DNA from: VRUE01 sp963764365
GTDB lineage: Bacteria; Actinomycetota; Thermoleophilia; Solirubrobacterales; 70-9
Reading direction: 5' to 3'
Assembly: GCA_963764365.1 (NCBI GenBank)
Contig: CAVXSI010000020.1
Coordinates: forward strand, 124,001-188,000
Length of the DNA stretch: 64,000 nt
Position 1 is the stretch's first letter, and each line of letters begins with the position of its first letter. The translations under genes were made by a program, and so were the position numbers. Of the stretch, positions 15,919 through 26,098 are shown piece after piece. A model generated the notes under the pieces. That model was not told the origin of the DNA and made no database searches. It saw only the letters and a program-made list of their open reading frames with translations.

Positions 15919-17223
15919 ATGAGCGTCCTGCTGCTCGTCCTGCTGCTCGTCCTCGTCGCCGTCAACGGTTTCTTCGTCGCGGCCGAGTTCGCCCTGGTGC
16001 GCAGCCGCCGCGGCAAGATCGAGCAGCTCGTCGAGGAAGGCGAGAGAGGCGCCGAGGAGGTGCTCGGGCAGCTCGACGAGATCGACGAATCGCTCTCCGC
16101 CTGCCAGGTCGGGGTGACGATGGCCTCGATCGGGATCGGCTTCCTCGGCGAGCCGTCGCTGGCAAAGCTGCTGGAACCGCTGTTCGGCGGCTTCTCGCAC
16201 GGTGCCGCCGTCGTGCTCTCGGTGGCGATCGCCTTCGCGATCGTCACCGCGGTCCACATCAGCATCGGCGAGCAGGTGCCGAAGATGCTGGCGATCCACC
16301 GGGCCGAGCGCACCGCCCGGCGCGTCTCCCGCCCGCTCGGCTGGTTCCGGGTTGCGACGGCGCCGGTGACGATGGGGCTGAGCGCGATCTCCAACTCGAT
16401 CGTCCGCCTGTTCGGCGTCGACCCGACCAGCATCGACGAACGCCACACCGCCGAGGATCTGAAGCAGATCATCGACAGCTCGCGACTCGGCGGCACGCTG
16501 GACCCGGGCGAGGCGGGGATGCTCGGCGGCGTCTTCCACCTGCACGAGCAGCAGGCGCGCGAGGTGATGACGCCGATCCCCGCCGTGGTCACGGTCGACT
16601 CGGCGGAGACGGTGGAGACGGCGCTGCGGCGCTGCGTCACCTCCGGCCACACCCGGCTGGTCGTGATCGAGGAAGACAACCCCGACCGGGTGATGGGGAT
16701 CGTCCACAACAACAGCCTCGCCCGCCTCTACATGAGCGACGGCCCGGAGGCGCGGATCGGGCCGGTCGTGCGCGACGCGGTGATCGTCCCGGAGACGCGC
16801 CCGCTCGACGACCTGCTGCACGACCTGCAGGTGCAGCGGACCTCGCTCGCGGTGATCGTCGACGAGTACGGGCGGACGGTCGGGATCGTCACCGTCGAGG
16901 ACATCCTCGAGGAGGTGGTGGGGGAGATCGAGGACGAGACCGACCCGCGGGCGGCGGCACTGCGGCGCCTGGCCGGGGGCGAGTGGTTCGTCCGCGGCCA
17001 CGTCTCGCTCGGCGACCTCGCCGACGCCGGGATCGAGCTGCCGGTCGACAGCGACGCCTACAACTCGATCGGCGGCTATGTCTTCGGCGAGCTCGGCCGG
17101 CTGCCGAGGCGCGGCGACACGATCACCGCCAACGGCTACACGATCCGGGTCGAGTCGGTGCGCGAGAACCGGGTCGAGGCGGTGCGGATCCGCGGCGACG
17201 GTTCCGTCCGGCACTCGGCCTAG
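15919..17223 (+). CDS. CNNM/HlyC-CorC family transporter (hemolysin-like, CBS domains)
   Basis: 434 residues from ATG at 15919. The DUF21 membrane domain (about 1-190) opens with LLLVLLLVLVAVNGFFVAAE and contains AFAIVTAVHISIGEQVPKML. A CBS pair (about 215-335) includes REVMTPIPAVVTVDSAETVE and VDEYGRTVGIVTVEDILEEV. A CorC_HlyC domain follows (about 345-430, SIGGYVFGELGRLPRRGDTI). The family moves or senses divalent cations such as Mg2+ or Co2+; CBS domains usually bind adenine nucleotides. The divergent gene starts only 29 bp away, with AATAT shared in the middle. Confidence 0.88.
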   Translation: MSVLLLVLLLVLVAVNGFFVAAEFALVRSRRGKIEQLVEEGERGAEEVLGQLDEIDESLSACQVGVTMASIGIGFLGEPSLAKLLEPLFGGFSHGAAVVLSVAIAFAIVTAVHISIGEQVPKMLAIHRAERTARRVSRPLGWFRVATAPVTMGLSAISNSIVRLFGVDPTSIDERHTAEDLKQIIDSSRLGGTLDPGEAGMLGGVFHLHEQQAREVMTPIPAVVTVDSAETVETALRRCVTSGHTRLVVIEEDNPDRVMGIVHNNSLARLYMSDGPEARIGPVVRDAVIVPETRPLDDLLHDLQVQRTSLAVIVDEYGRTVGIVTVEDILEEVVGEIEDETDPRAAALRRLAGGEWFVRGHVSLGDLADAGIELPVDSDAYNSIGGYVFGELGRLPRRGDTITANGYTIRVESVRENRVEAVRIRGDGSVRHSA

Positions 17224-17267
17224 TTTTTTCGAGCAACCCGCGTTACGCCTAACCCTGGAGGTATCGC

Positions 17268-17495
17268 ATGTGGGTTGTGCGCTTGAGCGACAAGCAACTC
17301 GAGGTCCTGACGGCGCTGCTGCGCTCGGAGGAGCATCTGGGCCCGGCGCTCAAGGGAGCGGTCGAGGCCCTCGACCTGGCCCGCTGGGACGAGCTTCCCG
17401 AGGCTGAGCTCCCCTGGGACGAGATCGAGGCCGCCGCCCGTTGTCAAGGCTGCTCCCCCGCCGATGTCATCTGGGATCGCGCCGGAAAGAGATAG
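17268..17495 (+). CDS. Small hypothetical protein
   Basis: 75 residues (MWVVRLSDKQLEVLTALLRS...). GGAGG at 17257-17261 lies 6 nt before the ATG, a good ribosome-binding site that supports translation. The protein is soluble and acidic, with two Cys (CQGC) near residues 59-62. No family recognised. Its stop codon abuts the stop codon of the convergent 3-hydroxyacyl-CoA dehydrogenase gene with no base between. Confidence 0.6.
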   Translation: MWVVRLSDKQLEVLTALLRSEEHLGPALKGAVEALDLARWDELPEAELPWDEIEAAARCQGCSPADVIWDRAGKR

Positions 17496-18323
<828 letters not shown>

Positions 18324-18347
18324 GACGGGGTTCCTATCACTTCCCGC

Positions 18348-18419
18348 CCGCGGGAGGCGTGGGGCTGGGCTCCCCGCCCGGCGAAGGCGGGGAGCCCAGC
18401 CCCACGACAGGACCCGCGG
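18348..18419. repeat. LIR-b long inverted repeat, copy 2
   Basis: The arm CCGCGGGAGGCGTGGGGCTG (from 18348) matches the complement of the 3' arm, CCGCGGGTCCTGTCGTGGGG (ending 18419), apart from the same AGGCG versus TCCTGTCG difference seen in the other LIR-b copies. The loop is short, so this is the most compact copy (72 bp). It lies between divergent genes, so it cannot be only a terminator. Confidence 0.7.
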
Positions 18420-18451
18420 CCGAGCGCTGTGTGAATCCCGTCAAGCAAATT

Positions 18452-18471
18452 GGCTGACTGACCAGTCAATC
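18452..18471. promoter_or_regulatory. Putative TetR-type operator upstream of the thiolase gene
   Basis: TGACTG-AC-CAGTCA (18455-18468) is a 14-bp palindrome. The same 14 bases occur in a longer, perfect palindrome at 26051-26070 before an acyl-CoA dehydrogenase gene. The size and inverted symmetry fit TetR-family fatty-acid regulators. Confidence 0.6.
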
Positions 18472-18568
18472 GGCTATCTTTGGATAACCCGGTTCCGCTG
18501 TCCCTTTGCCTCGCGATTCGGGGATAAAGCACATCGGAGCGAGAAGGACGCGACGAACGGAGGCTTCG

Positions 18569-19749
<1,181 letters not shown>

Positions 19750-19753
<4 letters not shown>

Positions 19754-19850
19754 GGCCGTCTGACCGGCGCATATCGGCGTCCTCGGTCGCTCGCGTGCAG
19801 AGCACGCCACGCTCCCTGCGTCCTTGATCTGCTTGGTCAGACGGCCTCAG
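19750..19850. repeat. R100 repeat, copy 2
   Basis: Perfect 16-bp outer stem: CTGAGGCCGTCTGACC (19750-19765) with GGTCAGACGGCCTCAG (19835-19850). The core reads CCGGCGCATATCGGCGTCC, TCGGTCGCTCGCGTGCAGAG, CACGCCACGCTCCCTGCGTC, then TGATCTGCTTGG. It contains the internal hairpin GCGTGC-AGA-GCACGC. The stop codon of the thiolase gene is inside the left arm. Confidence 0.85.
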
Positions 19851-19884
19851 CACCTGTGGCTTTTCAGCAAGTAGGCTCTGAGCC

Positions 19885-21063
19885 ATGGACTTGAGCCTGT
19901 CTCCTTCTGAGAGAGACTTTCGGGACGAGGTGCGGAGTTGGCTGGAGGAGAACCACCCGGGGCCGGAGCCGGAAGGCAGTCTCGAGCAGGTGATGGCCTT
20001 CCGCACCGAGTGGCAGGGCAGGCTGCACGAGGCGGGCTGGGCCGGGATCTCCTGGCCGAAGGAGTACGGCGGCCGCGGCGCGACCCTGATCGAGCAGGCG
20101 ATCTTCGTCGGCGAGGCGGCGCGCCAGGAAGCGCCCAGCCCGGCCAACGTGCTCGGGCTGGCGATGGGCGGCCCGGTGGTGATCGCCCACGGCAGCGACG
20201 AGCAGAAGCAGCGCTACCTGGAGCCGATCCTGACCGCCGAGGAGATCTGGTGCCAGGGCTTCTCCGAGCCGGAGTCGGGCTCCGACCTCGCCTCGCTGAA
20301 GACGAAGGCGGTCAAGGACGGCGACGAATGGGTGGTCACCGGGCAGAAGGTCTGGACGACCTTCGCCCAGTACGCGAAGTGGTGCATGCTGGTCGCCCGC
20401 ACCGACCCCGACGCGCCCAAGCACAAGGGCCTCACCTACTTCCTGATGGACATGGAGCAGGACGGCGTCGAGGCGAAGCCGCTGGTTCAGATCACCGGCG
20501 AGGGCGAGTTCAACGAGGTCTTCATCGAGGAGGCGCGGATCCCCGACGAGAACGTCGTCGGCGGCGTCGGCAACGGCTGGTCGGTGGCGATCACGACGCT
20601 GATGAACGAGCGCGCCGGCCTCGCCTTCGGGGCGATCTCGCAAATCGCCAACAGCCTCAAGCGGTTGGGCGGGCTGGCGGCCGGGACGCGGATCGACGGC
20701 GGCACCGCGGCTGACGACCCGGTCATCCGCCAGCGCCTCGCCCAGCTCAACATCGAGGCCGAGACGATGCGGCTGAACGCCTACCGCGGCCTGACCAAGA
20801 CGATGCAGTCGGGCATCCCCGGCCCCGAGGGCTCGCTCGGCAAGTGGCAGTGGGCCGACATCAACCAGCGGATCGCCGAGCTGGCGCTCGACATCGAGGG
20901 CGCCTACGCGCCGCTCGACCGCGGCGCCGAGCACGCGGTCGCCAACGGCGCCTGGCAGTACGGCTTCCTGCGCTCGCGCGCCAACTCGATCGAGGGCGGC
21001 ACGACGGACATCCTCAAGAACATCATCGCCGAGCGGGTGCTCGGCCTACCCCGTCTGCGATGA
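19885..21063 (+). CDS. Acyl-CoA dehydrogenase (large subunit type)
   Basis: 392 residues (MDLSLSPSERDFRDEVRSWL). The FAD-dependent fold is evident: WAGISWPKEYGGRGATLIEQ, the substrate/FAD segment CQGFSEPESGSDLASLKTKA, WVVTGQKVWTTFAQYAKWCM and the C-terminal FLRSRANSIEGGTTDILKNI. The motif IEGGT(T)DI is the adenine-binding and catalytic region of this subgroup. A second, shorter acyl-CoA dehydrogenase follows 102 bp downstream, an arrangement typical of heterotetrameric FadE pairs that oxidise bulky acyl-CoAs such as sterol side chains. That pairing is inference. Confidence 0.93.
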   Translation: MDLSLSPSERDFRDEVRSWLEENHPGPEPEGSLEQVMAFRTEWQGRLHEAGWAGISWPKEYGGRGATLIEQAIFVGEAARQEAPSPANVLGLAMGGPVVIAHGSDEQKQRYLEPILTAEEIWCQGFSEPESGSDLASLKTKAVKDGDEWVVTGQKVWTTFAQYAKWCMLVARTDPDAPKHKGLTYFLMDMEQDGVEAKPLVQITGEGEFNEVFIEEARIPDENVVGGVGNGWSVAITTLMNERAGLAFGAISQIANSLKRLGGLAAGTRIDGGTAADDPVIRQRLAQLNIEAETMRLNAYRGLTKTMQSGIPGPEGSLGKWQWADINQRIAELALDIEGAYAPLDRGAEHAVANGAWQYGFLRSRANSIEGGTTDILKNIIAERVLGLPRLR

Positions 21064-21165
21064 CTTTCCGGGCCGAGAACACCCGCCCACTGCCGACCGC
21101 GGGAGCGGAGGCGCATCCATATCCGATCCCTGCGCCGGAGCGGGAGCAGAGGAAGTGGGCGGAAA

Positions 21166-22284
21166 ATGTATTTTGATCTGACCGACGAGCAGCAGGCGAT
21201 CAAGTCGACCGCGCGCGAGTTCCTCGCCGCCCGCTACAGGTCGGAGCGGATCCGCGAGCTGGCGGCGAGCGAGCACGGCTTCGAGCAATCCGACTGGGAG
21301 GAGATGGCCGAGCTGGGCTGGCCGGGTCTGGCGCTGCCGGAGGAGTGGGGCGGGCAGGGCCTCGGCATCGTCGACCTGGCGGTCCTCTTCGAGGAGATGG
21401 GCTACGCGCTGGCACCTTCGCCGCTGCTGTCGACCACGGTCGCCGGCCTGGCGCTGGCGGCGGTCGGCGACGACGCCCAGCGCGAGCGCTGGCTGCGGCC
21501 GCTGGCGAGCGGCGAGGCGCGCGGGACGGTCGCGCTGTTCGAGGCCGGCAGCAGCGCGACGATCGGCGACTTCGGGATGCAGCCGGGAGCCGCTGGCGAC
21601 GCGACCGTGCTCGACGGCGAGAAGGTGCTGGTGATGGACGCGGCCACGGCCGACTTCTTCCTCGTCGCCACCGCCGACGGCCGCCGCCACCTGGTCGAGC
21701 GCGGGGCCGACGGTGTCACGGTGAGCGCCGAGAGCTCGATCGACCTCACCCGCCGCCTCCACTCGGTCCGCTTCGACGGCGTCCGGGTCGAGCCCGAGGC
21801 GACCCTGGCCGGCGGCCAGGAGGACTACCTGCCGGTGCTCTGGCGGGCCTGCGTGGCGGTCGCCGCCGAGTCGACCGGGATCGCCCAGCGGACGATGGAG
21901 ATGGCGGTGGAGTACGCCAAAGACCGGCAGCAGTTCGGTCGCCCGATCGGCGCCTACCAGGCCGTCTCGCACCGCTGCGCGCAGATGCTGCTGGAGACCG
22001 AGAACTCGCGCTCCGCCGTCTACGGGGCCGCCTGGGCCGCCGACGCCGAGCCCGAGTCGCTGCCGCTGGCCGCCTCGATGGCCAAGGCCTACGCGTCCGA
22101 CGCCGGCTGGCGGGTTCCCGACGCCTCGATCCAGGTGCACGGAGGGATCGGCTTCACCTGGGAGCACGATCTGCACTTCTTCCTCAAGCGCGGCAAGGCC
22201 AACGCGGCGACCTTCGGCGATGCCCGCTGGCACCGCGACCGGGTAGCCGACCTGGTGCTCGAGCAACCCGCAGTACCGGCATGA
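21166..22284 (+). CDS. Acyl-CoA dehydrogenase (short partner type)
   Basis: 372 residues (MYFDLTDEQQAIKSTAREFL). Family features are GWPGLALPEEWGGQGLGIVD, AVEYAKDRQQFGRPIGAYQA and VHGGIGFTWEHDLHFFLKRG. The middle domain lacks the clear SEP/TGSD FAD segment of the upstream protein (it reads TVALFEAGSSATIGDFGMQP). This is common in the non-catalytic or FAD-sharing partner of heteromeric acyl-CoA dehydrogenases. A purine-rich GAGGAAG region precedes the ATG. Best explained as the partner of the 19885-21063 product. Confidence 0.9.
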   Translation: MYFDLTDEQQAIKSTAREFLAARYRSERIRELAASEHGFEQSDWEEMAELGWPGLALPEEWGGQGLGIVDLAVLFEEMGYALAPSPLLSTTVAGLALAAVGDDAQRERWLRPLASGEARGTVALFEAGSSATIGDFGMQPGAAGDATVLDGEKVLVMDAATADFFLVATADGRRHLVERGADGVTVSAESSIDLTRRLHSVRFDGVRVEPEATLAGGQEDYLPVLWRACVAVAAESTGIAQRTMEMAVEYAKDRQQFGRPIGAYQAVSHRCAQMLLETENSRSAVYGAAWAADAEPESLPLAASMAKAYASDAGWRVPDASIQVHGGIGFTWEHDLHFFLKRGKANAATFGDARWHRDRVADLVLEQPAVPA

Positions 22285-22292
22285 ACCCATGT

Positions 22293-22337
22293 TCCGCTGT
22301 TCCTTTCCATCGGTAATCGCGGCTGCAGAACAGCGGA
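22293..22337. other. Inverted repeat upstream of the F420-type oxidoreductase gene
   Basis: TCCGCTGTTC (22293-22302) and GAACAGCGGA (22328-22337) are perfect 10-bp complements 25 bp apart, just after the preceding stop codon. It could be a weak terminator or an operator for the next gene. GTTCCGCTGTTCCTTTCC here closely resembles GTTCCGCTGTCCCTTTGCC at 18492-18510. Confidence 0.4.
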
Positions 22338-22356
22338 GCGCGGAGGGGCGGATCCT

Positions 22357-23385
22357 GTGGGGGCGTTAGACCGGATCAGCGTCGCCGCGATCGGCACCAC
22401 GGTCGCCGACCTCGAGGCGGAGGCGAAGCGCGCCGAGGCGGCCGGCGTCGAGTGCGTCTGGGCGCCGGAGCTGTTCCGCTCCTCGGTCACCCAGGCCGCC
22501 TACCTGGCCGGGCGCACCGAGACGATCGGGATCGCGACCGGGATCGCCTGGGCGTTCACCCGCAGCCCCTTCATCCTCGCCGTCTCCGCCCTCGACGTCG
22601 ACGAGATGTCGGGCGGGCGCTTCCGGCTCGGCCTCGGCTCGGGGGTCAAGCGGCTGAACGAAACCTGGCACAACGCCGAGTACGGCAGGCCGGCGCCGCA
22701 CCTGCGCGAGGCGATCGAGGCGACGCGGCTGATCATGCGGCAGGCGGGGGCCGGCGAGCCGATCCGCTACGAGGGCGACTACTACGACATCGACATCAAG
22801 GGCTGGGTGCGACCCCACCCGGCGCCGCGCGAGTCGGTGCCGATCTACACCGCCGGCGTGCAGGGGGGCATGTGCCGGATGGCCGGCGACGTCGCCGACG
22901 GCCTGATCGGCCACCCGATCCAGAGCCTGCGCTGGATCGACGAGGTCGTCGTCGCCTCCTTCGAGGATGGGCTGAAGCGCTCCGGCCGCGACCGCGGCGA
23001 CTTCGACTACCTGCCGACCGTCTGCTGCGCGATCGACGACGACGAGGCGCGGGCGATCGAGATGGCCCGGCGCACGATCTCCTTCTACGCGACCGTCAAG
23101 ACCTACATGCCGCTCTGGGAGCTGCACGGCTTCGCCGACAACGCCGTCGCCGCCGGCGAGGCCTTCCGCCGCGGTGACCTCGCCGCCGTCCCGGCGGCGA
23201 TCAGCGACGAGATGGTCGACGCCTACTGCGCCGCCGGCCCGCTCGACAAGGTCCGCGCCCGAGTCGAGCAGACCGCAGAGCGCGCCGACGGCCTCTTCCT
23301 CACGCCCCCGACCTACTTCATCTCCCCCGAGGAGCTGAGCGAGTACCAGAACCGCCTGATCGACGCCTTCGGCCCTGGGGCGTGA
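22357..23385 (+). CDS. Luciferase-like (LLM class) F420-dependent oxidoreductase
   Basis: 342 residues from GTG at 22357 (VGALDRISVAAIGTTVADLE). The TIM-barrel pattern of the luciferase-like monooxygenase superfamily is clear: AEAAGVECVWAPELFRSSVT, TIGIATGIAWAFTRSPFILA, SGGRFRLGLGSGVKRLNETW and PRESVPIYTAGVQGGMCRMA. Length and motifs fit the actinobacterial F420-binding group, which transfers hydride between F420 and a carbonyl or alkene; the substrate is unknown. It directly follows the acyl-CoA dehydrogenase pair. Confidence 0.85.
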   Translation: MGALDRISVAAIGTTVADLEAEAKRAEAAGVECVWAPELFRSSVTQAAYLAGRTETIGIATGIAWAFTRSPFILAVSALDVDEMSGGRFRLGLGSGVKRLNETWHNAEYGRPAPHLREAIEATRLIMRQAGAGEPIRYEGDYYDIDIKGWVRPHPAPRESVPIYTAGVQGGMCRMAGDVADGLIGHPIQSLRWIDEVVVASFEDGLKRSGRDRGDFDYLPTVCCAIDDDEARAIEMARRTISFYATVKTYMPLWELHGFADNAVAAGEAFRRGDLAAVPAAISDEMVDAYCAAGPLDKVRARVEQTAERADGLFLTPPTYFISPEELSEYQNRLIDAFGPGA

Positions 23386-23392
23386 GCGCCCG

Positions 23393-23599
23393 CTACTCGT
23401 CGCGCGGGGTGATGCGGAAGACCGAGACGACCTCGGCCTGGTGCGCCTCGGGGTGGGCGACGTAGGCGCTGGGGCCGCCGCCGAACCAGCCGGAGGCTTC
23501 GTTGTTGCCGACGAAGACCCCGGGATGGTGCTTGCCGTCTCCGTCCTCGACCCAGACCTTGTCGCCCTCCTTGAACCCGTGCTCGATCGCGTCGGCCAT
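23393..23599 (-). CDS. Small hypothetical protein
   Basis: 68 residues from ATG at 23599 (MADAIEHGFKEGDKVWVEDG). The composition suggests a small beta-barrel (KVWVEDGDGKHHPGVFVGNN; AEVVSVFRITPRDE). The frame stays open upstream through a P51 element to a GTG at 23662, which would add 21 residues; the ATG is preferred. Tail-to-tail with the preceding oxidoreductase gene, 7 bp apart. No family recognised. Confidence 0.55.
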   Translation of the reverse strand: MADAIEHGFKEGDKVWVEDGDGKHHPGVFVGNNEASGWFGGGPSAYVAHPEAHQAEVVSVFRITPRDE

Positions 23600-23615
23600 G
23601 GCGAGAGCATAGTCG

Positions 23616-23666
23616 GACGTGCCGGTGGTTATCCCCCGTATTGGGCGGCAAATCACCGGCACGTCC
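23616..23666. repeat. P51 palindromic element, copy 2
   Basis: 51 bp, GACGTGCCGGTGG...CACCGGCACGTCC, with a 13-bp nearly perfect terminal inverted repeat and the family core GTATTGGGCGG. It lies between two minus-strand genes, 16 bp before the start of one and 6 bp after the stop of the other. Confidence 0.85.
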
Positions 23667-23672
23667 CGGCGG

Positions 23673-24341
23673 TCAGGCGGGGAGGGTGGAGACGAAGCGC
23701 TCGAACCTGGCGATGTCGGCTATCGCGGGGCCGTGGCCGGGGAGGATCAGGGACGGCTCGAGGTCGGCGAGCTTGCGGATCGAGCGGCGGTTCTCGGCCG
23801 GGTCGTAGGTGAAGATCTCGGGCGGCTCGGCGATCATCGGGCGGCCGGTTGCGTAGCTCATGTTGCGGATCACGTCGCCGCAGATCGCGACCCGGTCGGA
23901 GTCGCGGAAGAAGACCACCTCGCCGCGGGCGTGGCCGGGGGCATGGACGACGCGGAAGCCCGCCACCTCGTCGCCCTCGCTCAGCACCCGCTCGACCCTG
24001 TACGGCGGTCCCTCCCAGAGGCTGCTGATGACGCGGTTGACGAGGTTGCCGCGGTGCGCCTCCTGCACCGGCCGCCGCCCCTCCATCGCGTCGACGTCGT
24101 CGGCGTGGCAGGCGAGCGGGATGCCGCGGGCCTCGCAGACGTCCTTGGCGACGCCCTGGTGGTCCGGATGGACGTGGGTGAGCGCGAGCATCGACAGCTC
24201 GCGGCCGTCGATCTCGGCGAAGATCCGGCGGCGGTCCCAGGTGCGGCCGGCGTCGATCAGCACGTCGCCGGCCAGGTAGACGTTGATCGTCGGCGCCGGC
24301 AGCTCCTTCAGCCGCCAGACACCCGGCGCCATCGCCTTCAT
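23673..24341 (-). CDS. MBL-fold metallo-hydrolase
   Basis: 222 residues from ATG at 24341, which overlaps the stop of the upstream gene (ATGA). The metal-binding set of the metallo-beta-lactamase fold is complete: THVHPDHQG (HxHxDH), HAPGHARGEVVFF, the bridging Asp in VAICGDVIRNMSY and LPGHGP. The active site should hold two zinc or iron ions. The group includes glyoxalase II-like and lactonase-like hydrolases, and the substrate is not predictable. It is the last gene of a three-gene coupled operon. Confidence 0.88.
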   Translation of the reverse strand: MKAMAPGVWRLKELPAPTINVYLAGDVLIDAGRTWDRRRIFAEIDGRELSMLALTHVHPDHQGVAKDVCEARGIPLACHADDVDAMEGRRPVQEAHRGNLVNRVISSLWEGPPYRVERVLSEGDEVAGFRVVHAPGHARGEVVFFRDSDRVAICGDVIRNMSYATGRPMIAEPPEIFTYDPAENRRSIRKLADLEPSLILPGHGPAIADIARFERFVSTLPA

Positions 24342-24589
24342 CGGTGGCCGATGCCCATCGTGCCGCGAGGGTCGCCGCTGTGCTCGGCCAGATCCTCCAG
24401 CTCGGCGATCTTGCGCTCGCCCTCGACCCGGGCCGGATGGCCGGCGGGCAGCGGCTCGATCAGACGGCGGATGCGGTTGCGCACCTGCAGCGCGAAGTGG
24501 GGGGTGGAGGGGCCGGCGAGGGCGCGCACGTCCTCGGCCGTCACCTCGTGGCCGCCGCCGAGAAGCTCGGGGCTCTCCGCCTCGCTCAC
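24338..24589 (-). CDS. Small hypothetical protein of the CWB2-MBL operon
   Basis: 83 residues from GTG at 24589, which overlaps the upstream stop (GTGA); its own stop overlaps the next ATG (ATGA). Soluble and helical: EVTAEDVRALAGPSTPHFAL, then QVRNRIRRLIEPLPAGHPAR and ERKIAELEDLAEHSGDPRGT. No known family. Tight overlaps on both sides argue that it is a real, co-translated gene. Confidence 0.65.
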   Translation of the reverse strand: MSEAESPELLGGGHEVTAEDVRALAGPSTPHFALQVRNRIRRLIEPLPAGHPARVEGERKIAELEDLAEHSGDPRGTMGIGHR

Positions 24590-25920
24590 CCTTCCCCCCC
24601 GATCTGGGCCAGCGCCGCCAGCTCGTCGATTTCCGCCTGCTGACTCACGTCGATCGCTTCCTCGTCTCCGATCACCCACACGTGGTTGTAGAAGGCGCGC
24701 GTCGGGTCCGTGGTGTAGCCCGGCTTGACGTCGAGCAGGTAGCCGCGCAGCGCGTCGGGAAGCCTATCGGCGCCGTCGCTGAGCAGCAGTGGGCCCCAGG
24801 CGCCGGAGGCCGAGAGCGCTGCCGCCGCGGCCGCGTCGAGCGGTTGGTCGGAGCGGGCGACGACGAAGCCGTGGCCGGGGTCGTTGACGTTCCAGCCGAA
24901 GCCGCCTTTCGAGTAGCGGGCGAGTTCGATCGCGTTGGCGACGGGATCCTCACCCGACACGCGGCCGGCCCGCTTGTCGATTCTGGCGATTTCGCGGAAC
25001 ACCTGCGAGGAGATCGCCGAGGACGGGCCGAGAACGTAGACGGGGACGTGCGGGTGGCGCCTCAGCGCCGCCGCGGTCGCCGCGGGCAGCTTGGCAGCGC
25101 CGCTGAACAGGACCGGGTCGCCGGAGCGCGCGGCCCAGGCGGCGGCCGGCATCGCAAACGCCGGTTCGCCGCTCGGCGCGACGACGACGTGCTGCGGGGG
25201 CGAGCCGAACAGCCGGTCGCGCAGCGCGGCGATCTTCGCCGCGCCGGCGGCGCCGGCGCCGCCCACCGGCGTCGTCTTCAGGTCGGCCGGCGCGTCGGCG
25301 CCGGCGATCGCGAACAGCTGGGCGCCGCCGCTGCCCCTGCCGCCCTGAGGATCGAGCGCGTCGAGCGCTTCGACGGTCGAGCCCGGCATCGCGTCGGCTG
25401 CGGAGACGAGCGCCGGAGCGCCGAGCGGCGGAGCCATCAGGACCGAGGCGGCGATCGCCGTCTGCCAGTCCGCTTCGTTGACCAGGCTGACGGCTTCCGG
25501 CCGCTGGGCGGAATCGGTGGAGGGGTAGGTTGCGAGGGCCACCGCCGCCGCGGTGGAGGCAGGGTCGGCGCCGCCGACCCTGGTCGTGTTGGCGGTCGCG
25601 AACCCGGGGTAGCCCAGCTCGCTCGCCGGCTGCGAGGGCGGCGCTTCAGCCTGCCCACCGCTCGATTCGAGCGGCGCCGGCGCCGCGGGTTCCGCTTCGC
25701 CGCCACCGGAGCTGCCGCCGAGGATCGCGGCGACGATAAAGACGACGGCGAGCGCGAAGAGGCCCGCGATCGCCTTCAGCGCCGCGGGAATCGGCCTGCG
25801 CCGCGGCTTCTGCGGGCGGGGCGCCGGCTTCGGCGCCGACCTGCCCTCCGCCCGAGCCTCGCCCCCGGGCGGCTTCGACGCCGGGACGTCGGCGTTGATC
25901 GGTCGCGTCATCGGGGGCAA
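24586..25920 (-). CDS. Membrane-anchored cell-wall-binding repeat 2 (CWB2) protein
   Basis: 444 residues. A Pro/Lys/Arg-rich cytosolic N-terminus is followed by one membrane anchor (AIAGLFALAVVFIVAAILGG, about 50-70), a low-complexity linker, then CWB2-type repeats. The repeats show as TRVGGADPASTAAAVALATY, then GDPVLFSGAAKLPAATAAAL followed by HPHVPVYVLGPSSAIS, and finally VWVIGDEEAI. CWB2 domains bind secondary wall polymers in Gram-positives, so the protein probably sits on the outer membrane face and attaches to the wall. First gene of an operon with two overlapping downstream genes. TAGCGT lies 8 nt before the ATG. Confidence 0.78.
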   Translation of the reverse strand: MPPMTRPINADVPASKPPGGEARAEGRSAPKPAPRPQKPRRRPIPAALKAIAGLFALAVVFIVAAILGGSSGGGEAEPAAPAPLESSGGQAEAPPSQPASELGYPGFATANTTRVGGADPASTAAAVALATYPSTDSAQRPEAVSLVNEADWQTAIAASVLMAPPLGAPALVSAADAMPGSTVEALDALDPQGGRGSGGAQLFAIAGADAPADLKTTPVGGAGAAGAAKIAALRDRLFGSPPQHVVVAPSGEPAFAMPAAAWAARSGDPVLFSGAAKLPAATAAALRRHPHVPVYVLGPSSAISSQVFREIARIDKRAGRVSGEDPVANAIELARYSKGGFGWNVNDPGHGFVVARSDQPLDAAAAAALSASGAWGPLLLSDGADRLPDALRGYLLDVKPGYTTDPTRAFYNHVWVIGDEEAIDVSQQAEIDELAALAQIGGEG

Positions 25921-26050
25921 CGCTATTGCAAGTTCGTCGCCGCCTGGGCGTGTGCGGCAGGCAGATCGAGGACGCGGGGAGACGGCGAAGAGGGCGCGCT
26001 TCAGCGCGCGACCGGAGCTGGCTGGTCGGTCAGCTAAGCTTCGTCGAAGC
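25921..26050. other. Intergenic region with two short hairpins
   Basis: Divergent spacer between the CWB2 gene and an acyl-CoA dehydrogenase gene. GCGCGC-TTCA-GCGCGC (25994-26009) and GCTTCG-T-CGAAGC (26038-26050) are perfect short inverted repeats, the second directly next to the operator at 26051. No gene is visible. Confidence 0.45.
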
Positions 26051-26070
26051 GATTGACTGACCAGTCAATC
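26051..26070. promoter_or_regulatory. Perfect palindromic operator (TetR-type) before an acyl-CoA dehydrogenase gene
   Basis: GATTGACTG-AC-CAGTCAATC is a perfect 9-bp inverted repeat with a 2-bp spacer. The inner 14 bases are identical to the site at 18455-18468. It lies 28 bp before the ATG at 26099, a position suited to repression. Confidence 0.7.
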
Positions 26071-26098
26071 AACAATCTTCGCCACCGAGGGGGATCGA

